Assembly (NCBI RefSeq): GCF_000264995.1
Contig: NW_006767443.1
Location: 280,656 to 344,655 of the forward strand
Direction: 5' to 3'
DNA: 64,000 bases
Source: Punctularia strigosozonata HHB-11173 SS5
Taxonomy: Eukaryota; Basidiomycota; Agaricomycetes; Corticiales; Punctulariaceae
Below the pieces are notes generated by a model. It was not told the DNA's origin and made no database searches. It saw only the letters and a program-made list of their open reading frames with translations. Below, in pieces: positions 1 to 10,090 of the stretch; the stretch's first letter is position 1; every line of letters begins with the position of its first letter. Made by a program: the position numbers and the translations under genes.

Positions 1-512
1 TGCTGAATGGCTGGAATCTCAATATCCCCGATCCTCAACCTCGTATACGTCTGCTTATGAGTGACCGTCTTCCGGTAGCCCTTCCTCTTCTTGAATTTGA
101 CAATGACCTCCATCTGGCCCTTCGTGTGTTCCACGACGGTCGCGTCAAGATTCACGGCGCCTCCGGGTATGACAGGGTTCCCCCGCAGAGTGTAGTCGCG
201 TGAGCCCAACTCATGGATGTCGGAAAGGCGGAGTTTGTCGCCGACGCGGACGTCTTTTAGCCTGGGGACTGTGAGGAGGTCTCTTGGGCTCAGGAGGTAC
301 TTTCGGCCGGCGACGGAGGCCACGACGTATTGTGACGGCTGGTCGCGTATGAGCGCGAGCGCGCGTTGCGTGTTCTGGTCCAGCGCAGCGGAGCTATGGG
401 CTGTTCGTATGCCGGTCGCACATATCCGCGACAGCGTGTTCACGCCTGCACACCTCGTCAGCGTGTCGAATCACATAGGACGGCCGTGGTATTTACCTCT
501 TAACATGCTCAT
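1..512 (-). CDS. Mitochondrial large-subunit ribosomal protein bL21m (partial, 3' end outside window)
   Basis: Structural protein of the mitochondrial large ribosomal subunit (MRPL21/yeast MRPL49 family). Exon 1 is 512-497 and exon 2 is 445-1, running off the left edge. The 51-bp intron begins GTAAAT and ends GTGCAG, and splicing gives 153 codons in the window. The start MSMLRGVNTLSR is basic and hydroxylated like a mitochondrial presequence. The bL21 signature region is clear: [13 protein letters not shown], then [18 protein letters not shown] near the C-terminus. ATG 512 is chosen because it gives the presequence; the intron removes a stop just upstream of the body. The split ATP1 gene lies only about 70 bp upstream, and its open reading frame enters this ATG in frame (see findings). 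Confidence 0.85.
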
Positions 513-584
513 GGTGGGTGGCAGAGGACGGGATGAAGTACCGACGCACGTGCTCGCCTCATCGTGAGAAAGTTGGGCAGGTCC

Positions 585-1716
585 AGGTGCGAGGTACTGG
601 AGAGGCGCAGCCTCGGAGGCAGTAGCAGCGACGATAATGGAGTACTTCATCGCGTCGTTCTCCTCAAGGGTCTTGACGAGCTGAGCGACGGTGGAACGCT
701 TCTGGCCGACGGCGACGTAGACACAGTAGAGCTTCTGTGACTCATCCGCGCCGTCGTTCCAGCGCTTCTGGTTGAGAATGGTGTCGATGGCGACGGCAGT
801 CTTGCCGGTCTGACGGTCACCGATGATCAGCTCACGCTGACCACGACCAATGGGCACCATGGCGTCGATGGGCTTGATACCAGTCATCATGGGCTGGTTC
901 ACCGAGCGACGAGGGAGAATGCCGGGCGCCTTGAGCGAGGCACGGCTACGCTGGGTGGCCTCAATGGGGCCCTTGCCGTCGATGGGGTTGCCGAGGGCGT
1001 CAACGACACGACCGAGGAGAGCAGGGCCGACGGGGACGTCGACGATCTGGCCGGTACGCTTGACGGTGTCGCCCTCCTTGATGAGACGATCGTTACCGAA
1101 GATGGAGACACCGACGTTGTCGGCTTCCAAGTTCAAGCACATGCCACGGACACCGGAGGAGAATTCCACCATCTCCTCGGCTATAGAATAGATCAGTACC
1201 TGGCGTCATGATAAGTACCGGGGAAGGCACACCCTGGACGTTCTTCAAGCCCCAAACGCGCGCGATACCGTCACCGACGCCTGAAGAAATGGCGTCATCA
1301 GCTTCGACCTCGGTGGTAATTCCAATCCCAACATACTGAGGACACGGCCAGTCTCCTCGACATTTCCGCCTATTGAAGTGCCGGCAATGCGGGACTCAAG
1401 GATGGAAGAAACCTCCGAAGCGGCTGTGACGTATCATAGTTGCGAGGTCACGAAACACAACGACAAGGATGCCAAGAGGAGAAGAAAATCAACAGCACGC
1501 GTCAGTTGCGGTATGTGGACCCGAGGAGGTGACTACGTACCGGCTTTCGCGGTAGCGTATGAGCGGAAGACGGCCGGGGCGACGCGGACAGCGCTCTGTT
1601 TTCCGGCGTAAAACGTGAGCAAATGGGCCAAAAATTGGGTCCCAGCGTCGACGGACCTTTTGGGAGGCGGCCAGCGCGGCTGCGCGCGCCGAATTGTTGA
1701 GGGCGAGTCTGTGCAT
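585..1716 (-). CDS. ATP1: ATP synthase F1 subunit alpha, 5' half (codons 1-282), separated from its 3' half by inversion
   Basis: Alpha subunit of mitochondrial F1-ATPase. Exons are 1716-1657, 1595-1541, 1423-1337, 1280-1233 and 1180-585, giving 846 nt or 282 codons. The presequence is [20 protein letters not shown] followed by VFRSYATA. Next come the N-terminal barrel ([16 protein letters not shown]) and the nucleotide-binding domain with P-loop GDRQTGKT. The homologous sequence stops abruptly after LQYLAP. The reading frame itself does not stop there: it continues through 24 unrelated codons into bL21m. The missing C-terminal half starts on the other strand at 1774. Exons on both sides are free of stops and frameshifts, so this is either a very recent rearrangement or an assembly error. 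The family is certain; only the arrangement is odd. Confidence 0.93.
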
Positions 1717-1773
1717 GGAGGACGACGGGGGGAGCGATGAGGAAAGAAACTGTCGGATGCGCCCGGGCCATTC
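585..1773. other. Inverted segment carrying the ATP1 5'UTR and 5' half
   Basis: Reversing exactly this stretch places ATP1 codon 282 (the CCT of LAP) directly before TTC TCT GGC (FSG) at 1774. That restores the universally conserved LAPFSGCAMG with no base gained or lost, and a plausible 544-residue protein. In the restored order ATP1 would be on the plus strand, divergent from bL21m with a short shared promoter. No long inverted repeat is visible at the two ends. The exact breakpoints may be off by a few bases because the flanks share little sequence. Confidence 0.85.
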
Positions 1774-2672
<899 letters not shown>

Positions 2673-4197
2673 ATCGTGTCCTTTCCATAGCATCTAGATA
2701 GCGATTCGCGGTGTTGGCTGCTGTTTGTTGGACGGCGTGGACGACCAAAATACGAATAATATTGCGAGTCTTTTCTGGTAACCAAATGAGAGTTGGCGTC
2801 GTGCAGACCGCTCGACAGCATAGAAATCCTGCGACGAATTCAATATAATGGAGGTATTAACCCACCGAGGTATCGCTTGATCAATTTGAAGCACAGTCGT
2901 GATATTTACTGTGTTGAACGTCTGTGAAGCAGTCGATAGATAGGAAGTTGAACCCGCCGAGCGGATCAAACGTCGATGGGTTCAACTTGGAAGTTTGCTC
3001 CATACAATCCATGCAAACGAAACTCAGAGAGAGGTCGACATGGCATTGAATGATATGATGTTCGATGTTTAATCTTGTCCGCGTCTTGGTATGATCACTA
3101 CATAAGAAATATCCAAAATTTCCCGAACTTTTTTTTGGGTTATTTGTACACTATCGACGGCGGGTCTGGGAGGGAACGATGGAAGGAGTGTGGGTTACCG
3201 AGAACGCTGAAGCGCCTCGGGGGGGAGCAAGTGAAGACGTGGTTACAGCGTGCACTCTGTACCCCGCCGTCACTTACTCCGCTACATGAAGGAGTGTGTA
3301 TGTCGCAATAACGAACGAGAGTGCGCAGAAGGGGTATCGCGTCCAAGCCGGGAACAGTGCCCATGAAGGGCGGGTATAAGGGGCCCGACGACTCCAAGCA
3401 TCGAAGAGTGGCAGAGGAGCCGGGGTATCGGGGTATCGGGGCCCGGGGGTGGCAGCCGTGGGTCAGGCGGGTGCGTCGCGTGTCTCCGAGGGACGAGGTG
3501 GGAGACAGAGGCGAAGGTCTGGAGGTCGAGGCGTCTTCCTGCGCGAAGAGCGTCGAGAAATCCAGAGGTGGAAGGCGTACGGCGCTCGCGGATGCTCCCG
3601 GAGGAGAACCCTTGAGGGCGTACGAGAGCCGATGAAGTGGGCGGACCAGGCCCCGGCGAGGCATCCTGCGAAGGCCGAGGCGAAGCTCGGCCGGGGGGGC
3701 AGGCGCGGGCATGTCGAAGGGTATATAGCGAGGTCGACAGCCAGAGAGGGCCAAGAGGCCAGAAGGTGCCCCGAAGGGCGGACGCGTCGGGCTATTGAGC
3801 CAGAGAGGTCCAGGTGCGATCGCAACAGCGACGCGAGAAGAAGCCGCTCTCGGTGACCTGTGGAGGCAGGGCGAGGGGAAAAAGCGCGGACCAGGGGAAG
3901 CTGGAGGTGGCGCTGAAAACCGAAGTTGAGCAGACCCGTCGTCGAAGTGTACTTTTTCCAGAGAAATCCAAAATCCGAGACGATGATGAGATGAGGAATC
4001 CGGGACCGTAGAGAAATGAGACCTGGCGAAACTGGGGCTGGCCTGGAAGTATGGAGGCGATGGAGTGCTGAAAAAGACATTTGGAACATTGGGGGGGCAG
4101 GCGATGGTCATTTCTGGAGAAAGACGAAGGTAAGCCTCGCGCTCGGGGAACGAGGTCGATAAAAGCTACTGACCTGATCCTGCCATGCACATCATCT
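2673..4197. other. Convergent intergenic region, no gene supported
   Basis: This lies between the 3' ends of ATP1 (plus) and the orphan gene (minus). The first 400 bp look like ordinary 3' flank. From about 3170 to 4100 the plus strand is purine- and G-rich, with several G runs and a duplicated GTATCGGGGTATCGGGG motif near 3425. Long overlapping open frames here (for example 3140-4111 minus) are what GC-rich sequence gives by chance. They show no family features. Confidence 0.5.
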
Positions 4198-5067
4198 CTA
4201 GAACCAGCGCATGCGAATGGGATAAAGCTTGTTCAGAAGCTCGCGCATGGGGTAGCACTTGCGGCCGCCGGGGCGACGAACAGCGCCGTGACGCTTCAGC
4301 TTTGACGGGCGAGCGTCCAGGACGATGTCTTGATCGTAGTTGACCACGTAATCTTCCTCGTCATGGACCTCTTCGTGGCGGATGTTGCCTACCCTGCGAA
4401 GGCCTTGCTCAGAGCGCGGCCCGAACCGGGCGGTCAGGTTCGTTGGAACGGCCTCCGGGACGATGACGGGGTCGACCATGGAAAGGGGCGCCTCAGCAAA
4501 GGTGGGACGCTCCTCGTCGAAGGCAGGGAAGGGCGTCAGGTCGGGGAACTTGGTGGAGACAGACTCCAAGAGGGAGTCCAGGATAGAGTTGTTCAGGTCG
4601 GCGTTGCGGACGGCGGAGTCGACAGAGTAGATGGAAGCCGAGTCGCAAGACGGCGATTCCTGGAAGGAGGTAGCAGGCGAGTCCTCCTCGTTGTGCGGCA
4701 GCTCGTCGAAGATCGGGGAAGGGGATTCCTCAGAGAGCGCAGGTGACTCCTCGATGATAGCAGCCAGACATTCCGCGGACAAAGTAGAGGACGAGTCGAC
4801 GATGAAGGCGGACGACCGGTTCGCGACATGCTTCTTCTTAAAGATCGCGGCCCCTACCTGGCTCGAGATCTTGACGTTGCTGACGAGCTGAACCTGGGAG
4901 CCGCCCTTGTTGTTGCTGAGGAAGTCGTTCCAACAATCAGACGTAGGCATTTCGGAGCGTTCCAGAGAGGTAACAGAGGCAGAGAGAGTCACAGAGGTAC
5001 GATCAGCTTTCGCCGAGCGGACGGGGAACACGAAACCAACAACCATAGACTTTCTGGTGTAGGACAT
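4198..5067 (-). CDS. Orphan protein, 289 aa, acidic Ser/Glu-rich middle
   Basis: I do not recognise a family. It is a single-exon frame from ATG 5067 to TAG at 4198. The N-terminus (MSYTRKSMVVGFVFPVRSAK) is basic but not a clear signal peptide. Residues about 80-150 are rich in repeated ESP/EESP-type acidic serine motifs (EESPALSEESPSP), which look disordered and phosphorylatable. The C-terminus is basic (RRPGGRKCYPMRELLNKLYP). A TATAAA element lies 110 bp upstream of the ATG, which supports it being a real, expressed gene. The skewed composition and TATA promoter suggest a regulated, fungus-restricted gene, but no function can be assigned. Confidence 0.6.
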   Translation of the reverse strand: MSYTRKSMVVGFVFPVRSAKADRTSVTLSASVTSLERSEMPTSDCWNDFLSNNKGGSQVQLVSNVKISSQVGAAIFKKKHVANRSSAFIVDSSSTLSAECLAAIIEESPALSEESPSPIFDELPHNEEDSPATSFQESPSCDSASIYSVDSAVRNADLNNSILDSLLESVSTKFPDLTPFPAFDEERPTFAEAPLSMVDPVIVPEAVPTNLTARFGPRSEQGLRRVGNIRHEEVHDEEDYVVNYDQDIVLDARPSKLKRHGAVRRPGGRKCYPMRELLNKLYPIRMRWF

Positions 5068-5175
5068 GGTGAGGTTTGGAGAGATGGTGGAAGCTGGATA
5101 AGCTTGGTTTGAAGTGGTAGCTGGTAAAGATCGAGGTTAAACAAAGTTTATGCATTTCGTCCAGTGCGGCGCGGC

Positions 5176-5183
5176 CTTTATAG
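5176..5183 (-). promoter_or_regulatory. TATA box of the 289-aa orphan gene
   Basis: CTATAAAG on the minus strand, about 110 bp upstream of ATG 5067. It is the only good TATA match in the upstream region. Confidence 0.5.
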
Positions 5184-5884
5184 CCCACAGAGGGCGGAAG
5201 GCGGAAGGGATCGTGTTTGCAGGTTGTAGACAGCGGAAGGCGGGTTAGTGGGCGGATGCTTGGTGGAACGGCGTAGGGCTAGTGGACAAACCAGAAGAGA
5301 AATATTCCGGCGGCGTGCTGGCCTTAGCTGGTTCATCCTGCACGACGACCGACTCGATCTCGAAGGCCGAACTCGCCGGTATGCGTGCGGGATGATGAAA
5401 GTCGCGGAGAAGCTAACGCACCGGTCGTCGATCGACGCGATCCACCTCCCCGGCGATTCCCCGCGCGTCCATGAACCATGTGCCACGCGTTTGACTTCAA
5501 CTCGCGCGTGGATTGCAACAGTTCATTACTCTGTCGTCTTGAGTGGCCGTGCTGCCCCCATCGACGTCTCGGAACGACCGCTGGATATCTCGTGATACCG
5601 GATTTGCTAGCATATTATAGGGAACGATTAGCCAGATAGGCAGACATTGTCGTGAGCGGACACTAAGACGCCGACATGGTCTCTCAACCTGCTGTCAAGA
5701 ACGCCCTATAAAGTAGAAAACGTCTCCGGTCATGCGGTATTTTCCAAATTCATTATGATGGTGTTCGAGCTATGTATTGAGTAGGGGATATGCAGGTGGT
5801 GGGAAAACATGTTGCATGAACCGCCATCCTCTACCGGAGGCATTAGTCGCTGTATGTGTACTTTCACGCGAACGGCGATATATC
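5184..5884. other. Intergenic, no gene seen
   Basis: Region between the promoter of the orphan gene and the 3' end of TIM44. Short open frames on both strands show no recognisable domain. Confidence 0.4.
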
Positions 5885-7492
5885 TTAAAGGTAGGCCCGT
5901 GCCGACCTGCGCGCCATCTAATACAAAGTGTAAGCTTCTCGAGCGCAACATGATCGACAACCGGGGTAAAGCTCACTTCGATGACTTTCCACCCGCCCGT
6001 CAGCTCATCCTCGATGTCTTCCTCCACCCTCGTGATAACCGCCGCGTAATGACATTGTTCCACCTTGTCCTCGGCACCAACGACAATCTCACCCGTCTTC
6101 GCATTCCGGAAGGTCATCACTTCCTGCGTTGCGAACGTTACGACCCACACCGGGACCAGTTCCGCTTGTGCAGTAGCGGACTCGAGAAGTTTGCCAGCCG
6201 TCACGTCAACTTGGCGGATATCCAGAACCTTGGAGTCCGAGATGAGCCCTTGACGGAGGTAGTGTTCCATAGTTGCCCAGAGAACATTGTAGGTCTGGGG
6301 GTGGACTCAGAACCAGGATATATTTGGGCTCGGGGAAGTCGCTACTCACTGCCTCAGAACACCACTTCTGCAAGCTCTCTCTATCCGCGCTAAGGTACGC
6401 ATCCACCACTTCCGGGATGATATACTCCCTCAACTCCTTCTCGAATACGTCCATAGTCCACGTCGAGTCCATCGCCTTCATCATCCGTATCACCTGCGCG
6501 GTCTCGTTCTCCTCGAACCAGCCCCCGATCGTCTGCGTGATTCCCCGCACACTGGTCACGAACGGGTTCTCCGACTCGTCGAACTGCTGCTTCAGCTCGC
6601 CCAGTTTGATGAGCAGTGGGTTCGTCTCCTTCAGACGTTGCCATTTTTCTTGCCGTGGAGAATCTTTGTGCAAGACGAGGGAGGATCCGGCTTCCGGGTT
6701 CGCTTTCACGCGTTCCCGGCCCTTGGAGATGGCGTCTATGCCAGCCTTCGCCAATCGCATTTGTCTCCGCTTTCTGCGAGCTTCCTTCTCCTCGAACCCT
6801 GCGTGCTTCGCGGAGCCACTGTCGTCAAGAGCATCGACGATAGTGTCAGAGAAGACCTTATACGCGGCGGTGTTGCGTATCGGTTCGGTAGTCTTTTCGA
6901 TGGTGGAAGAGACAGCTGTCGACGCTCGAGAAATCTACCAGGAAGCAACCTGAACAACATATGCTTCGTATACGTGATGGTGCTTACCGCGCGCATGAGC
7001 TCCGACTCTTCCATGGACCTCAACGCTTCGCCGACCGCGTCTCCAACCTTTACACCAGCCTTCCGGAGTTCCTCAGCAGCAGCCCGTAGCCGAGGGTTCT
7101 CCTTGATGCTGGACGTCAACTAAAATGACGCATTTAGCCCTCCGTCCGGGTGTCTATTCGGGCAAGCGTACCCTCGCCCGTTCGTACATCTCCCTTGCGC
7201 GCTTCATCGCCTCCGAGTCCTGGAGCTTGTCCACGTCTCCCTGCAGTTGCTTGACATTTTCCTGCAGTTCACGATTCTTCTTCAGCTCGTCCTTGAGGAC
7301 GTCGACGAACGTCTGGAAGGGTGACTTGGGCAACTCGTCCTGCCGACGTGATGACGAGTGGAATGCCGCTCTGTGCGCTGCCGACAAGGGAGACAGCATC
7401 CTTGACCGGGGAGTCAGCGCGTATCGTTGCGCAAGAGCCAGTCGTGCCCGAGCATTGGTGCGAACGGCGCTCTGGAGGTGACGGGGCAGCAT
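5885..7492 (-). CDS. TIM44: Mitochondrial import inner membrane translocase subunit TIM44
   Basis: Peripheral matrix-side subunit that ties mtHsp70 to the TIM23 channel in the import motor. Exons are 7492-7172, 7119-6988, 6934-6350, 6294-5977 and 5917-5885, giving 462 residues with all phases closed. N-terminal presequence MLPRHLQSAVRTNARARLAL with FHSSSRRQ. Next is the coiled, charged Tim44 N-domain (LKDELKKNRELQENVKQL). The C-terminal Tim44-like domain includes NPFVTSVRGITQTIGGWF, YLRQGLISDSKVLDIRQVDV and the end MARRSARAYL. The final exon is only 11 codons but matches the conserved C-terminus of the family. It is divergent from MsrB across 284 bp. Confidence 0.95.
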
Positions 7493-7776
7493 CGAGAGTG
7501 ACTTGCTATGCGGGCTGCAGAGTTCCCGACCAGCGGCGGCTGAAGGAGACACGGGTGGCGGTGCAGGCCATGGCCGAATATTTTGGGCACGTGAGGACCT
7601 CGGAGCTCGTGCACGGGCAACTCCACCTGAGAGCTCACTCAGCGGGCGACGATATATAATATATCCAGCATTTGTTGCCATTCTCACATCGCATACTTAC
7701 TGCTTCGGATTCTGTACTACATCTATCTCTCGCGCAACCGGAGCTACAACAGCGGTTCCGTGACAAAGCCTGATTT
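7493..7776. promoter_or_regulatory. Shared divergent promoter, TIM44 / MsrB
   Basis: The 284 bp between two start codons facing away from each other, both for mitochondrial proteins. A minus-strand open frame from 7687 runs through it into TIM44 but begins in sequence with no presequence character, so ATG 7492 is preferred. Confidence 0.55.
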
Positions 7777-8503
7777 ATGCTGCATCGCCTCGCGCTTCGG
7801 CCTGGCACTACTTTAACTCTTGCAGCGTTCGCCTCTCTTGCAACCCGCTCTCTCGCAGTCTCATCCGTATCCCATACTCATATCAGAAGAATGTCATCCG
7901 ATGTTCCAGCCCCAGGGTCTAAGGTCAAGTCAGACAGCGAGTGGCAGGCCGTCCTATCGCCGGAGCAGGTGTGCTTTATCGAGTCGTTGCGAGGATTCAT
8001 GTTGACGACGCGATCTGGGTTACAGTTTCGCATCCTGCGCCAGAAGGGCACCGAGATTGCAGGAACTGGCCAGTATAACAAGCATTACGAGCCTGGAGTA
8101 TACACTTGCGCGGGATGCGGCACCCCGCTTTACAAGAGCGCGACCAAGTTCGACAGTGGATGCGGATGGCCTGCGTTCTACGATGGTTCGTAGTGCGTCG
8201 TCCTTAACACACTGTGCTCAACTCTTATGTCAATATCATTTACAGCCATCCCTGGAGCTGTGACCAGGCACGTCGATAGCTCGTTTGGCATGCAACGCAT
8301 CGAGATTACGTGCACGGCATGCGGCGGCCACCTTGGGCACGTCTTCAAGGGCGAGCGTTTCCCCACCCCGAGTGAGCATCTCGCACCAGCCTGTGGCTAC
8401 TCTACCGAACTCACAGCTCACCATCATAGCCGACGAACGGCACTGCGTTAACTCTGTGTCGCTCAACTTCCATGAGGAAGACAAGGCAACGGGAAAGGCT
8501 TGA
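7777..8503 (+). CDS. Peptide-methionine (R)-S-oxide reductase MsrB, probably mitochondrial
   Basis: Reduces R-methionine sulfoxide in proteins. Exons are 7777-7968, 8026-8185, 8246-8371 and 8430-8503, giving 183 residues. The N-terminus MLHRLALRPGTTLTLAAF is a likely presequence; an internal Met (MSSDVPAPG) could give a cytosolic form from the same gene. The MsrB fold shows both zinc CxxC pairs (CAGC, CTACGG), the SGCGWPAF motif, GGHLGHVF and the catalytic Cys in ERHCVNSVSL. Intron 2 has a weak GTTCGT donor, yet splicing there joins FYD to AIPGAV as in homologues. It reads divergently from TIM44 and lies 118 bp ahead of the next gene on the same strand. Confidence 0.93.
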
Positions 8504-8621
8504 AAGATCGTCTAGGAGTGGGGTGTAAGATACGTGTGTGGCGCTAGCGGTTGGGAATGGATTCTATTACAACTCGTATTGCAAGTAGGCAAACACAAGG
8601 TACTTTGAAGGCGGGATACCG

Positions 8622-9897
8622 ATGGCGCGGGTGTTAAACCTGATGTTCGATGTCGTCAATGTTGGCCAGCGAGAAAATAGCGGCTACGGACGACTGCTGC
8701 TGGAGATTGACTTGAAGATGTTGAAGATCTTCGGTGAATATGGTAGGAGGATCCTTCCGTTATGAGAGCCAATTGTTACTGATCTATATATACCTGGAGC
8801 CTCACGAAGGAATGCAGGGGAGACATATTGGTCGTTTCTGACCGGGAGACTCTACGAGCTGGCGCGAAGCGAAGATGCGCAGCTCGGCGCTTTCTCAGCC
8901 AACTTCCTACAAGCACTCGCTGACGACGGTGAATCCCAAACTTCCGGGGTTGCGCCCACGATGCTAACCTCGCACTCTACAGCCTACGCAAGGGTGCACA
9001 GACCATGGGAGTCAATGGATAAGCATCTGGGAGCCATGATTTGTTCCGAGGATCTCATGCTACCCGCCGCTGCCGTGATTCGTCGTATTGCAGATACTCG
9101 TGAGTGACTTTGCTACAAAGGGTCGCGCCAGCTTTATATAGTGGCTCTTAGCTGCAACCCGAGTACGGGTCCCTTGGAGTCAACTTGGCGACTACCTAGG
9201 ACATGCACTCGAACATGGTGACGATTATCAACTTTTGATAGTGATGGAAATCATAGATGCACTATCAGGATTCGGTGAGTAACCTTCAATGAGGAGACAC
9301 ATAACACTCAGATTTCCTCGGAGTTGAAACTGCAAGTGCCATTCCCGCGACGGTGGTCGGTATATTGGGCAAACGTTCGAGTTCGGAATCCAGGGGTCAA
9401 GATGTCAATCCGACTCTCAGTATTTTATCATGGTTGAAGAGGTTGGCCCTTCATGGTCAGTTTGTGCGGCCAGATGTACTCCATTACTCAGGAAGGGAGC
9501 CACAGATACGACACACTGCAAGGTTACATGGGACGTGATATTCTCCGATATCAATAGATGGCTTCAGTCAAAGAATCCCGCCGTGATTTGGTCCAGTTGT
9601 GAGCTGATAGCAATGATCGTAGGCGATGGTGAGCTGCTCATCATGCGTACCTTTCGACCGGGAATCTGACTGCCGATCAGTGACTCTTCGGTCCAAACAT
9701 TCGGGCAAATGGAAAATGATCAAAGAGGCCGTTGAAAAAATAGTAGCGGGAGGCGACCAGCGACTTGCCCAATATGCTTTTGACGTCTTTCATGATCACG
9801 GTCAGTAATCCATAAACGTTGGGGATGGTAGTATCTTACTCTTTACATAGAGGATGACGCAACTCGACATTCCTACACCGTGCTCAGGGGAGGATGA
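8622..9897 (+). CDS. Helical-repeat (ARM/HEAT-like) hypothetical protein, 309 aa
   Basis: Not a family I can name. Eight exons: 8622-8742, 8800-8928, 8983-9099, 9152-9274, 9312-9455, 9500-9628, 9681-9800 and 9851-9897 (930 nt). Every intron is in phase 1 and internal exons are 117-144 nt, i.e. 39-48 codons each. The encoded pieces are amphipathic helix pairs such as AVIRRIADT, LLIVMEIIDALSGF, WSSCELIAMIVGD and LAQYAFDVFHDH. That is what armadillo or HEAT repeats of ~42 residues look like. Two acceptors (GAG before 8800 and 9500) are unusual but required to keep the frame open. No signal peptide or membrane segment. Confidence is good for the gene, low for any function. Confidence 0.72.
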
Positions 9898-10090
9898 CCA
9901 ACAAGAGGGCCGTCCGGAAACATAAAGGAGCTAGTAATTATGTCATTCGTTACGCTTCATCTTTTACATTGTACTTGGGTGATCGCCATTACGGTTAAAC
10001 TGATTATGTCATTATATGAGAGACTCCAAGTAATCAATATTAATCGATAATGGGTGTGTTGCCAAAAGACATCATACTGCGGGTGTCGGA

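Noticed and set aside
899-1191. Frames on both strands over the ATP1 5' half
   Set aside because: They are shadows of the conserved ATP1 coding frame.
3140-4111. 323-codon minus-strand open frame, with several overlapping long frames on both strands
   Set aside because: GC-rich sequence keeps many frames open here; composition is Pro/Ser/Arg-rich without motifs, and there is no promoter or splice logic.
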